Shown piece by piece: positions 13,804-23,850 of a DNA stretch of 64,000 bases. Origin of the DNA: Cristatella mucedo (Eukaryota; Bryozoa; Phylactolaemata; Cristatellidae). The position numbers and the translations under genes were made by a program. Under the pieces are notes generated by a model, which had not been told where the DNA came from, did no database searches, and saw nothing but the letters and a program-made list of their open reading frames with translations. Positions within the stretch are counted from its first letter, which is position 1. Every line of letters begins with the position of its first letter. The stretch covers positions 617,501-681,500 of the forward strand of contig WPIO01000110.1 of the NCBI GenBank assembly GCA_009760855.2, given 5' to 3'.

Positions 13804-14123
13804 ACTGGAGATCTCAAAATGGTGCCATTCTTGATGAGCCGCCAAGGCGATCTCTCACGAAACTTCGCCATTTTCTCAGCCCATCAGGCGGGAAGTCGGG
13901 AAGCACAATCCGTAAAAGCGTGACTGGCCGCTTCGTACTGAGCGAAGAGCTGTCGGGACGAGCAACCTCAAATGGCAGCCCCTCGGAGGAAGGTGTGGCT
14001 GTCACCAGCGCGTACATCGCGCCAGGCCTCGTCGAGCAATTGGCCACGGCCGTAGACAATAAGCCAGCGGCTGTCAAGCGCCCGCCACGCGTCTGTCCGT
14101 CGCTGTACGAGGCCAAAATTTAA
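13804..14123 (+). CDS. probable terminal coding exon of an unrecognised gene
   Basis: A plus-strand frame is open from just after a stop near 13790 to TAA at 14121-14123. Its product reads like a real protein: it includes EPPRRSLTKLRHFLSPSGGK, SVTGRFVLSEELSGRATSN, YIAPGLVEQLATAVDN and RPPRVCPSLYEAKI, with balanced composition and mostly G/C third positions like the SK gene downstream. The left boundary is uncertain: candidate acceptors are after 'atggctag' (13797) or 'cactggag' (13808). No domain is recognised; Ser/Arg-rich stretches suggest a regulated or disordered tail. The minus-strand frame over the same bases is also open but reads less like a protein. Upstream exons were not identified. 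It could instead be a small single-exon gene, or chance. Confidence 0.42.
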
Positions 14124-14811
14124 GCCGTCATCTTTGTCGGAACGACGCAGATACAGGAGAAGAAGAAGCGTAGGTGGAGTGCAAAGAAGTCGACGAGAAG
14201 CTCACGAGGACGAAGAGAGAGCGGCTTAAAGGGCTTAAAGGGAGATTACGTTTTTTTACGATGGATCGCGGATTTTCGCGCGATCGCAGGCTGAAAACCA
14301 CGAGGAGTCCAGATCGAGGCTCTCATAAGGGACAATGCCAAAATGCGATGCAGAATATTCATCAAAGTCCCTATACTTTCTGCTTATCTCGACAAATTCC
14401 ATGAGAAAAGGAAGGAGGCTCCGAACGCTTTCGTGAGGAGACGTCGTCGGACACTTTCAACTTCGCTTCACAAGGACGAAAATGACGAAAAAAGACCACG
14501 TGGACCCATGGGCCTTCTAGGGTCTTCTTCAAGAAGTGTACTCACACTACGGCCGCAAATCTATTACAGCTACTCATTTCCGGATCCTGTTGAGTGGTCA
14601 TTTTCGTACGACTTCCGAATAGATGAATGCTAATTTTGAGTCATTTGCTGTTTTTTTCCCGAAGGAATGTGTAACGCAAAACGTTGATTTTTTCTCATCG
14701 AAAATGGTTTAGTTTTAAGATAACAGCTGCCCTTACCAGAAAAGTAAATGTTCATGAACTAATGGCCAATATCTTCACTTCCGCGTCGTAAGAAATAAGG
14801 AAATAAGTCTT
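14124..14811. other. possible 3' UTR, otherwise nothing recognised
   Basis: Follows the putative terminal exon. Purine-rich to about 14500, then AT-rich. No clear AATAAA was found close to the stop. A 76-codon frame (14174-14404) has no recognisable content. Confidence 0.3.
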
Positions 14812-14957
14812 GATAAGCAAATCTTAGCTGGTTCGACAGCCTCATTTGTATAGAGGTAGAAGAGCCGTATCTGCTATCACCAGCGCTTGAACTTTGCAAT
14901 AAAGAATTGCTCAACTTCAGGATTCTTACCAACGACCTCGTTCATTAAGTCATGAAG
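14812..14957 (-). repeat. SINE-A copy, diverged
   Basis: Minus-strand copy: 'tagctggttcgacagcctcat', 'tagaagagcc', 'gctatcaccagcgcttg', 'gcaataaagaattgc', then 'aacgacctcgttcat' where the tRNA-like part begins. Confidence 0.7.
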
Positions 14958-15034
14958 AGCGAGCCCCTTACATCCTGGGATATCATGGCTTGCATGGGGA
15001 AAAATATCTTGCTACATATGGCATTAACAGTAAT

Positions 15035-15118
15035 AATCGGCCTTTTGCACATGCCCTTTAGAGAACCAAATCTCTATCCAGGCGCTTTACTATTTTTTTC
15101 CTGCAAGAAAAGCAACAG
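15035..15118 (-). repeat. LINE-a/SINE-B type 3' tail fragment
   Basis: Contains 'ccctttagagaaccaaatctctatccaggcgcttta', the reverse complement of the tail shared by LINE-a and SINE-B. Too short to tell which family it came from. Confidence 0.55.
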
Positions 15119-15910
15119 ACAAGAGTTCCTGACAAGTAGGGAATCGTGCTCAGACAGGCATACCGAAAAGCGCACATAAGAAAATGATCAGGGTGTGCCA
15201 GTGAGTGCGACCCCAGGTTAGTAACTCGCACTGAATCGTGGACTTGTCAGCAGCATGCAAAGCACGAGGCAAAAAGGTCACGGACTGTTCTGCTGCCTTG
15301 GTGCTTGCAGCTATCGCGTTCGCGCTCCGACTTATATCTATTTGAAATGGCGGCGGCGGCTGCATCGGCTCGGCGGCATTCTCGCTGCTCTATGCCAGCA
15401 TTGTCAGCCTTCTTTCGGCGCCCGATTACGTCCGATTGAACTTTAAGGAGCTATCGCGTGACTCGCATACGACTCACAGGTTAAAATCGCCGGCAAAAAA
15501 CCAGTGAGTTTACACTCACCCGAGTCGCTCGGCTCTCGACAGAAGTGCGCGACTCCTTGCGTCAGGTCACCGCAATTCCGGCTTCGTTTTCTGTCGCCGA
15601 TAGCCGATTGCTCCTCCGGGAGCTGAAGTTCTCCGCAATCAGCTGCTCGAGTCAGTCTAGATCGCCTGCCAATTGGTTCTCGCTCGTAAGCTGGCGTTAG
15701 TCGGCTCCAGCGAGGAACCCGATGCGGCCAACGGCCGACAGTGTCAACTCTGCGCGTTAATCTGTGAGCCGTTTAAATCCCCATTCGATCGGCGATAAAC
15801 GAACGAGAAAAGCGAGCTGCGCTTGTATCGCTGCGCAGGCGCCGCCATTGCAGCCCAGCAGCCGCAGCCGTCGCCGCCGTCGGCTGGCGCTCGTCACGCT
15901 GGCGCCAGTC

Positions 15911-15920
15911 CCCTTGCAGG
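15911..15920 (+). other. possible splice acceptor 5' of the SK start codon
   Basis: 'ccccttgcag' followed by 'gctcc' lies about 30 bases before the ATG. It would fit a 5' UTR intron ending just upstream of an otherwise intronless coding sequence. No matching donor was assigned. Confidence 0.3.
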
Positions 15921-15950
15921 CTCCACTTCCGGCTGGTGGCTGCGGCTGCG

Positions 15951-17588
15951 ATGACGGGCTTGGCGACAGAACCGGACGTTCTAGCGCACAGACCGCACGC
16001 CAGTTCGCTGCGCCGTATTTACGGCGGCAATGGCAGAGCGCGTCGCTCCGCCTCCGCAGCAGCAGGTGCTGCGAAGCCGCCGCCGCCGCCGTCGCACCGC
16101 CGCGACAGCGTGGGCGAGCGACTAGCCCAGAGGAAGGCGCTGCTCAACAGGCGGCGCCGCGCGGCGGAAGCGTGCCTCGCCGTGGCGCTGGCCGGCGTCG
16201 GCCTCATGGTCGTGCACAACGAGCTCGTCCTGCGCGAGCTGTACAGCAACGCCTCGTCGGGCGCCGTCCTGCTCAAGTCCGCCATCAGCGCATCGACGCT
16301 GGCCCTGTGCGCGCTCGTCACCTGGTTCAACTACGTCCACTACGGGCTGCACTTGGCCGACAGCATGGCGCTCGCCGACTGGCGGCTCGTCGTCGACCGG
16401 CGCAAGATGGCCGCGTTCGCGCTCGAGCTCCTCGTCTGCCTCGTCCATCCGCCGCCCGGCGACTGGGACTTTCGCATGGCGACGCCCGCCGCCGCCGCCA
16501 ATCTGTCGCCGCCGCACGACCGCGGCAGTTCCGCCGCCGAGGAAGCCGCCGCCGCCGCCGTAGGCGTCGCGAGTGCCCACGAGCAGCAGCAGCCGCCGCA
16601 GCAGCTTTCGCATACCGCTCCGGCGGCGGCGGCGGCGCCGCGACTGTCGGTCGACGTGTTGCTCTCGATCCCCATGTTCCTGCGGCTGTACCTGCTCTGC
16701 CGCGTGCTCCTGCTGCGCAGCAAGCTCTTCTCCGACGTGCGCTCGCAGAGCCTCGGCGCGCTCAACGGGGCAAAGTTCAACTTTTACTTCATCTTCAAGT
16801 CGCTCATGTACGTCTATCCGGTCTGCAGCCTGGCGTTCGTCGTCTGCTGCATATTCGCCATTAGCGCCTGGGCGATGCGCCTGTGCGAGGTCGGCCACGC
16901 GCCGCTGCGCGCCAGCTACCTCAACGCGCTGTGGCTGATCGCCGTCACGTTCACGTCGGTCGGCTACGGCGACCTGACGCCGCGCACGTACTGCGGGCGC
17001 CTCGTGGCGGTCGCGACGGGCGCGCTCGGCGCCGGCTGCACGGCGCTCACGTGCGCCGTCCTCGCGCAGAAGCTGCAGCTCAGCCGCGCCGAGAAGAGCG
17101 TCAACGACTTCGTCGTCGACCTCGAGCTGACCAAGGCCAAAAAGGAGGCGGCGGCGCGAGTCGTCGCCAACGCGTGGCGAGCGCGCCGCGTCGGCGTCGG
17201 CGGCGTCGGCGAGCGCCGCGCTCGCGAGCGCCGCCTCCTCCGCTCGATCGCCGAGTTCCGCGAGGTCAAGGGACAGCAGCGCAAGATGGCCGACGGTCAG
17301 GTGACCGTGCTGGAGCTGCACCACAACCAGGCGGCCGTCGCCGAGGCGCTCGACGGCATGGCGAGCGCGCAGGCCGCGCTCGAGAGGAGCCTCGACGAGC
17401 TGCGCTGTCACGTGCTCACGATCGGCGACCGCGTGGAGGAGCTGCGCCGGCGCGCGGCGGCCAGGCGGCGGCGGCGGCAGCAGCTGGCCTCGGGCGGCTC
17501 CTCCGCCGCCGTCCGCTCGCTCAGCCCCGCGCTCGACGCGGCGGCGGCGGCGGCGGCGGCGGCAAGCGATCCGCTAGCGATCGGCTAG
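15951..17588 (+). CDS. KCNN: small-conductance Ca2+-activated K+ channel (SK/KCNN family), single exon
   Basis: Encodes a 545-residue plasma-membrane potassium channel that in this family opens when calmodulin bound to its cytoplasmic tail senses calcium. Visible parts: S1 about 71-92, S2 about 104-128, S3 about 152-168 with the family motif LELLVCLVHPPPG, S4 about 232-258 with LLSIPMFLRLYL (near-identical to vertebrate SK), S5 about 276-308, pore helix and filter TFTSVGYGD (333-341), S6 about 350-375. The calmodulin-binding region follows (about 380-450: AEKSVNDFVVDLELTKAKK, SIAEFREVKGQQRKM), then a coiled coil (about 450-500) and a poly-Ala tail from GCG/GGC repeats. The ATG at 15951 is chosen because the open frame upstream has only GTG. 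Oddities: no intron in the whole coding region, an Ala/Gln-rich insert of about 55 residues between S3 and S4, Val instead of the usual Ile in the filter, and very high GC. Confidence 0.93.
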   Translation: MTGLATEPDVLAHRPHASSLRRIYGGNGRARRSASAAAGAAKPPPPPSHRRDSVGERLAQRKALLNRRRRAAEACLAVALAGVGLMVVHNELVLRELYSNASSGAVLLKSAISASTLALCALVTWFNYVHYGLHLADSMALADWRLVVDRRKMAAFALELLVCLVHPPPGDWDFRMATPAAAANLSPPHDRGSSAAEEAAAAAVGVASAHEQQQPPQQLSHTAPAAAAAPRLSVDVLLSIPMFLRLYLLCRVLLLRSKLFSDVRSQSLGALNGAKFNFYFIFKSLMYVYPVCSLAFVVCCIFAISAWAMRLCEVGHAPLRASYLNALWLIAVTFTSVGYGDLTPRTYCGRLVAVATGALGAGCTALTCAVLAQKLQLSRAEKSVNDFVVDLELTKAKKEAAARVVANAWRARRVGVGGVGERRARERRLLRSIAEFREVKGQQRKMADGQVTVLELHHNQAAVAEALDGMASAQAALERSLDELRCHVLTIGDRVEELRRRAAARRRRRQQLASGGSSAAVRSLSPALDAAAAAAAAASDPLAIG

Positions 17589-17858
17589 CTTGTCGCTCGC
17601 TCGCTCGCTCGCTAGCGCCGTCCTAGCTCGCTTCAGTTGCGATGCCGTTTGCGCACGCTTGCGCACGCAGAGCGTCTTCTGTAAACCAGACGGCATCCGC
17701 CGCGAACGCGATTTTCTTCGCTGTCCCGTCGCCGGTGACGGCGGCGTGACAGCGAGCGCGTTGAATTTCAAGGAGAAACCACTATCGCGCGCGAGCTCGA
17801 GCGGCCGGCGGCGGCGCGGCGAAGGGACCTTGACCTTTTTCACTCTCTCGATCAGCTT

Positions 17859-17935
17859 TTTAATGAATATATTTGAAAAAAGTGCTAAAGTGAAGCCGCA
17901 AAAGTCGAAGCATGGAGTGGCGAGGGACGTCTGTA
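17859..17935 (+). mobile_element. pogo/Tigger-type element end, copy 1
   Basis: The run 'gtgaagccgcaaaagtcga', then 'agtggcgagggacgtctgta' resembles the terminal sequence of Tigger-like Tc1/mariner elements as I remember it. It is repeated at 18571-18650, so it forms a direct repeat about 710 bp apart. It lies about 270 bp after the SK stop codon. Confidence 0.5.
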
Positions 17936-17965
17936 TGAATATACATACATTTGTGTATATACAAT

Positions 17966-18650
17966 CGACCCGTGTCTATCGCGGTTAATTTGTTCCAGAC
18001 TCTACCGCGATTGTAGAACTTCCACGAAGTAGGATTCTTCATTTATAAATTAAATATTTTCGTAGTTAGAGGTATAGAAGACCCGTTAATGACCCTCTAA
18101 ATACGGTTTTTAACATGATTAGAGCCCTCCGGATATGAAATAACACTCGCTTAGTACAATTACACTCTACTAACAAATACAGTATATTAGACAAAATTAG
18201 AGAAAACAAAACATATTAATCGTTACAAGCATCGATTTGTTATTATTGTACAATTAATTGCACACACACACACAATTCTTACGCGCAAACACAAAGCTAT
18301 GAAGTTAGTGCGTTGGGTGATGAAGTGATTCAGATGAAAGAGATGTACAGCACAGCAAAGAAGAGCGAGGCTACTGCTCCTCTGAAGGCCCGACTTCAGT
18401 AGGAGAGTCTTCAGGTGGTGCACTGTCTTCAACAACAGGTGCGTCGTTGTCTTCTTCCGCGCTCCATACGCGCAGTAATTAAAATCTCAATTGTAATATA
18501 GGGTTGTATAATTGACCAAGACAAGCGAGCACGCGCTGTATCATTTTTACTATTTCGATCAACTTTTTAATGAATATACATGTATTTAAAAAAACCGCGA
18601 TAGAGTGAAGCCGTGAAAGTCGAAGCGCGAAGTGGCGAGGAACGTCTGTA
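17966..18650. mobile_element. pogo/Tigger-like DNA transposon, internally deleted
   Basis: Starts with 'cgacccgtgtctatcgcggtt' and ends with 'agtggcgaggaacgtctgta', both of the 'cgcgg/cgcga' type seen at Tigger ends. At 18371-18465 the minus strand reads an acidic C-terminal peptide (EEDNDAPVVEDSAPPEDSP, then a stop), plausible as the tail of its transposase. No catalytic domain remains, so this is a non-autonomous or deleted copy. Confidence 0.5.
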
Positions 18651-18659
18651 TATGAATAT

Positions 18660-18660
18660 A

Positions 18661-18699
<39 letters not shown>

Positions 18700-18748
18700 C
18701 GTGTGTGTGTGTGTGTGTGCGTGTGTGCGTGTTTGTGTGCGTGTGTGT
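18660..18748. repeat. (TA)n(TG)n microsatellite
   Basis: TA units followed by TG/GTGC units directly beside the transposon end. Confidence 0.95.
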
Positions 18749-19215
18749 CACCGCCTTGAACCGTAGCTCACCGCCGTAGCTAGCTTAGATGACACGCAGT
18801 CATCCGACGAGGAGCGTTCGCGGCACCAGAGCCCAGCAGCCTTCGGCCCTTGCCGCAGGGCTGGCCCGATCTCGCTGTGGTCGTACACGCACACAAGCTG
18901 TGCCTCAAGCGGCTCTCCTGTCGCCTCTCGCTGGCTGGGCCTGAAGTGCTGGCTGCGCCAACCGACGCTGGCGGCGGCATCGGCGGGCACACGGTCGCGC
19001 CGCGAGCGGTTCTCACAAAGTTGCAGGATTTCGCCGGGCTCGTTGAAGGCCGGCCTTGGGCGGCCCAGCCTGCACAGGGCTGGGTCAGCCGCTGCCTCGC
19101 CACGCACAGTTTTGCCACCCACAGTCGCTTCCAGACAAATCCCAATCAACGTGAAATGTCTGGAATATACGCTCCTTATTGTGCGCTTGAATGTCTAATG
19201 AAGTATACAGAGTAA
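18749..19215. other. GC-rich unassigned segment with overlapping open frames
   Basis: Three long frames are open: minus 18748-19149, minus 18780-19145 and plus 18850-19215. None has a recognised domain. GC content is well above the flanks, so it may be an exon or a captured fragment, but with three competing frames I cannot choose. Confidence 0.25.
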
Positions 19216-20007
19216 CACGGGCTTTTTGCAATGGTTGGCATGCTTCAACATCCTCCGTTTTGTACTCTCGGAGTCTTTCCGCCATGGTCTCGGGTGCATT
19301 GTAAAATTTACAGATAGGCAGATTATATTATTATTATTATATTATTATATTATACTATTAGATTATAAGCTAGATAGATGGGATATGTTTGTTTTCGATC
19401 GCCGTAAAATCTGAAATACTAGTTCAACTTTGCTGTTGCTAAATGTTGGATTGATTATATTAGCTTGGGGTTGGTTAAGTCTTGCTACACGCGTCCGTAT
19501 GTGTTATTGCTGGTCTATTTATAGCTAGACAAGCCAAATGATTTTTACTCATTTTTTAGATTTATATCCTATAGTTCCAAGTGACTTACAACTGCTTAGG
19601 GGTTTAGAAAAATTGTTAAAGGAAGTAGTGTTGAATCTGTTGATATTAGAATATCAGAATGCTTGGCAAAAACCGCTGTTTTCACTCTACAGGTCATCCG
19701 AAGGTCAACATGAAAGCTATGTTTACAGCAAAAGATAGTTAATGCTACCCTTGTTGTTTGTGTCAATCTGCATGCCAAGGGTTCATCGGTCGGTGAGAAT
19801 GAAAAATAAATGTGCTTGGAGTGGGATAAATTCCATACTATCGGTAGCATAACTCCCATCCCTAAGCCATTCTACCATATTAATTGGCTTACGGACAGCA
19901 TTTTTAAAGACATAAAGATGGAGGAACAATGTCTGATGCCAAGGACATAATTACCATATACCTTATTCATGGCAGCAGCACAAAATTTCATCATAGACGA
20001 GTTAGAC
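19216..20007. other. no gene recognised
   Basis: AT-rich, with a short ATT/TTA array at 19325-19360. Nothing else supportable. Confidence 0.5.
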
Positions 20008-20158
20008 GAACTGGTTTGGTCCAGTGGTTAAAGTGCTCGCCCTATTTAAGGTCTGTCTGAGGTCGTGGGCTCGAGTCCCGAGGCATATGTGAAGCTCCTG
20101 GATAGAGATTCGGTTCTCTTGGGGCGCTACACAAATAAATTTTATTTATTTAAAGGTT
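20008..20158 (+). repeat. SINE-B, near-complete
   Basis: The tRNA-like head has an A-box region 'tggtccagtggttaaagtgc' and a B-box 'gggctcgagtcccg'. The 3' half 'gtgaagctcctggatagaga', 'ttcggttctcttggggcgct' matches the 3' terminus of LINE-a, and the copy ends in a short (TTTA)n tail. Best-preserved SINE-B in the window. Confidence 0.8.
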
Positions 20159-20184
20159 CTAACGGACTAGTGACCTTCTTAGAA

Positions 20185-20470
20185 TGGGCGATGAACACTG
20201 AAATAAGGTCACTAGTGACAAGCTTGAATGTGGACATTGAGATGTTGCAAAGACCTGAGGCAGATTAAGTCCAGTGAAGATGTGACTCAGAAAGAGAAGT
20301 CTAGTTGGGATCTCTGGGATCGACTCACTGATCTTATCTATCTTAGTGACAAAAAAGTCAGAGAAGCGGTCTGCTGGATCCTCACGTGGTTCTCTAGATA
20401 AGGTGATGACATGAGAGTGGTTAAAGAGATGGTTAATGTTAGACAAAAGCATTTTTCGGACTGAACATTA
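20185..20470 (-). pseudogene. LINE-a ORF2 fragment (between endonuclease and RT)
   Basis: The minus frame encodes NINHLFNHSHVITL, DPADRFSDFFVTKIDKI and SESIPEIP, matching STINHLLNRSQISSL and DLADRFSRFFVQKIDKI in the long copy at 52.9-53.0 kb. Roughly 60% residue identity to that copy, so it is an older insertion or a sister subfamily. Confidence 0.85.
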
Positions 20471-21031
20471 ATTAGTCGATTGCGTTATAAAAAGCTATAC
20501 TTATGCGCCATGACGACAGATTTTTATGATGCACAGTAGGCCCTCGACTTACAGCATGCCCACAGACTTGCATGGAGACTTCGTTACACTAACGAACACT
20601 TACTTATCTAAGCAAACCAGATTCTAATTTCTTGAGACAGAATTGGCTAGTTTTGAGCCTGTCAGGTTTCCCAATCTGGGATCGTTAGAGAGCTGCTCTA
20701 CGCCGATGAAACTGACCTAGCTTTATTCTCCTTTACATCTTCCTTTCGGTTTTACCTGATTACGGTATAGGTTCAAGTCCGAGCCGGCTATGGAAAGTAT
20801 GATTTCTAGGGCTAAGCATACGGATTCATGTACGCGTGGACTTGTACGATGAAAGTACCACGAACTTGGTCGTGGGTAATGTGTCGGCACTCGACGACCC
20901 AGGAGGCGAGTTTAGTCCTGAAGCTGGTATTACTTGATTTCCGACTGGGGAGCTATGGCTGCTAACGGGCTTCTGGCCGCTATATTCTCATTCTATGTTA
21001 TTATATATGCATATTATAGTGTATATACATA

Positions 21032-21071
<40 letters not shown>

Positions 21072-22024
21072 TAATGTATTATATAAATAAATATATATAT
21101 ATATATATATTCATATTCTATATTCTCACGCTTTTCAATCAGCCGACCATTAAGTTTCAACATGAAAAGGCTTAGGCTTACTATTTAAAGTATATCGAGA
21201 ACAAGGGTGATAGAATAGAAAAACTTGACTCTAATAATTGTACTTGCAATCTCATCCAACCAATGTACTATGTGACATATTAATCCCATCTGGCTATCCA
21301 TGAAGGAACAACTAAGGCTTTATCTGAACTAATAGCATTCACAGCTTGATTCAGAGTTTGGTAAGATGACATTACACAATTTCAAGCTAATCTACACTGA
21401 CTCAAGATCAAGCACGCATTGACTTTAAGGTTAGTCACGCGCGTTTACCAAACTTCATAGTTTCGCTCTGGCTTTGTATCCAAAAATTCATGACCAAGCC
21501 TAATTTCTCACTACCCATTGTTCTGACTGTGGCCATTAGGTTATGCCTTAGACGAATTTTGAATCCCTTTGAGACCGTAGCTTTAGCTCCGAATTTTTCA
21601 CCACTGCATCAACTAAAATCGCATAATCTCGTGATTTCAATGCATCCTGAAAGAAACTATATGCCTACAGGCTGGTTAATCAAAATCTTTGCTCGGTCTA
21701 TAAAACTGTCAAATGCGTTCTTGTTTATGTGCCGACTTCTTTCATGCTGTAGCTAAAAATTGCAAAAACTGCTTCTTTTCCAGCGCGCTTTAACTGCGCC
21801 TAGCACAGAGATTTGGATCTCATGGCACTCAGTATAAATGCTCGTTATTAATGATCACTCCGGATGAGCGACCTTAGATCCATTAGTCATGCAGATTTTA
21901 AAAAGTGTGTTATAGCTCTCTAAATGTCCTTTTCAGCTTTTTAATGCACTCAGAGACAGTCTAGACTTTTAAATTCTCTTCGCAATAAACTGTAAATAAA
22001 GCTTACTAGTTCATTAGAGATCAC
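20471..22024. other. no gene recognised; TA/TG microsatellite at 21030-21110
   Basis: AT-rich. It contains (TA)n, (TG)n and a second (TA)n tract. 'taggttcaagtccgagcc' near 20770 resembles a tRNA B-box and may mark a SINE remnant. Confidence 0.4.
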
Positions 22025-22600
22025 AATGTAGGCTTTCATTTCTATGTAGATGACACTCAGTTGTACCTTTGCATTGATCCCTCCCAGCCCTCCAACACTT
22101 CAAATTCCCTCAACTTCCTTGCCGCACGTATTGGTTACATCCTTATATGGATGGCAAAAACTTTTTTAAATGAAATTATGATAAAACCAAGTTATTAGTT
22201 ATGGAAAAACAACGTATTATTCAGAATTTGGAAAGGCTAGCGCCCATAATCTGCTCTGCCAGCATATATCCTTTTGAATCTGCATGAAATCTAGTTGTCC
22301 TTTTTGGCTGCAGCCAACCTATCAGATCTACTCCCCCACCAGGCTAAGCATCTTACCACCGGCTTTTCGGAATCTGATCGTTTACCTATACCTCCTACGA
22401 ACCTTAAATCCTTTGGAGAACGCGCGTTCAGCTCGTATGCTCCCAAAGCCTGGAACTCACTTTCGACTTGCATCACAACATCCCCTGACTTGACCACATT
22501 AAAAAAACGCCTAGTTGGTCAATGTTATTCTTCTTTTGTGTGGTTGTGCGTGCTGAAACTGTGCACGCTACCTAGTGACATTTCCAAGGATCGGTCAAAG
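22025..22600 (+). pseudogene. LINE-a remnant with internal deletion
   Basis: Begins at the RT region encoding FHFYVDDTQLYLC-like residues ('ttctatgtagatgacactcag'), runs through 'gatccctcccagccctcc', then jumps by deletion to 'ttggctgcagccaacctatcag' and the C-terminal block (LLPHQAKHLTTGFSESDRLP, APKAWNSLSTCI). Multiple frameshifts. Confidence 0.85.
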
Positions 22601-23017
22601 CCGCGTTCGCTTAAGTGACGGTAGCACGGGCGTACGTCTAAGCAGAGATGAAACGTCGCTTTCCGCCCTTAATGGTGTCCAGAAACCTAGGGAATTTCGC
22701 GAACTGAGCACGCACATATCCACCGCTCCTCTACCAAACGCCTTCGCCAGAACGTTCTGATTGTCAGTCGAAGTTTGCTGTCTCCCTCGACCACAGCTTC
22801 TCTTTTAAATGCACACGGGATTATAAAAATGGCGTCCATTAGGTGGCAAAGTCACTTCTCTTAGAAAAACAGGAGCGCAGCCAACGTCGATCGTGCATTT
22901 ACCTCTCCAGGTAGCCTAAGATACAAGAATATCATGTGCAAAAGTTTGTCGTAATTATTGTCAGATTGTTCCCAATATCCGTCTGAAAGTTGCCCCTCGA
23001 GCCTGATGGATAAACAA
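22601..23017. other. no gene recognised
   Basis: Unique-looking sequence without a convincing frame or repeat family. Confidence 0.5.
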
Positions 23018-23192
23018 GTACTTGCTGATTAAACAGCCTCCTTTATATAGCGACAGAAGAGCCTTTACGGCTATCACCACAGCTTGCAGTAGCGATATAG
23101 GATCGCCCACCACAGGATTCGAACCCATGACCTCGGGACCGAGGACGTGAAAAGCAACCGCCTTACCTAGTGAGTCGTTACGGCTCGCCTTT
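23018..23192 (-). repeat. SINE-A, near-complete
   Basis: From 'gctgattaaacagcctcctt' through 'cagaagagcctttacggcta', 'gcgatataggatcgcccacc', to the reverse-complement B-box 'ggattcgaacccatgacctc' and 'accgaggacgtgaaaagcaa'. Reads as a tRNA-derived SINE on the minus strand. Confidence 0.85.
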
Positions 23193-23544
23193 TTGCCTAC
23201 TCAGCAACGTCCACATGTTGTCTGTGTGAGTTTCTAGGACTTTTAGGGGTTTCATTGAGCTAAATTTGTTTCTACTTGTCTTCTTGCTTGTTCAATTATA
23301 TTTAGCGAATTCCAAGCGTACTTAAAAAAAGAATCACTCTCAACTTTGCGACCAAATCCTGCATGGTTGCAGTCGGTTGCAGTAATCTGTCATTGGGTGT
23401 GTCATGCATGTGACTATGTCCGAATTTGTGATTTGTCGACTGACACCAGTTCTAAAGCTAACCTAGATTGCAGATTGTCTTATCAATTAATCAGCATTTA
23501 CCTGTAAGGGATTGTGTTATAAAGGTGCTTTACTAGCTTATGCA

Positions 23545-23850
23545 CAATCCTAAGCTCAAAGACCACGGGCGACTGAAGCTTTTTTCTCTGCAGTTTCTAG
23601 ACTGTGGAATTGACCTCGAAAATTCTTTCGCTACAACACATACTCGTTTTTTTAACTGTAGCACACCCTGTACAGCCATTCTGAGCTGCTACTTTCATGC
23701 TACTATCTCAGTTGCTAACTACTCAGTTGCCCTCGTGACTCAGCTACGATTGTATTTCTCTTTTTTTGTGATATGAGGTGTCTTGACTCCCGGATGCATA
23801 CCGAAAGCCGCTTGGGCTTAGAATGCGACACAGAAAACTGTCCTGCGTAA
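23545..23850 (+). pseudogene. LINE-b C-terminal fragment
   Basis: Plus-strand match to the LINE-b 3' part: 'ctctgcagtttctagactgtggaa' (LWNSLPQF-type region), 'gctgctactttcatgctact', 'tttctctttttttgtgata', then 'catgcataccgaaagccgcttgggct'. Frames are broken. Confidence 0.7.

Noticed and set aside
15764-16864. 366-codon plus frame overlapping the SK start
   Set aside because: Arg/Ala-rich out-of-frame reading of the GC-rich SK exon with no motif.
16122-17411. 429-codon minus-strand frame across the SK gene
   Set aside because: Antisense shadow of the SK coding sequence; the plus frame carries all channel motifs.
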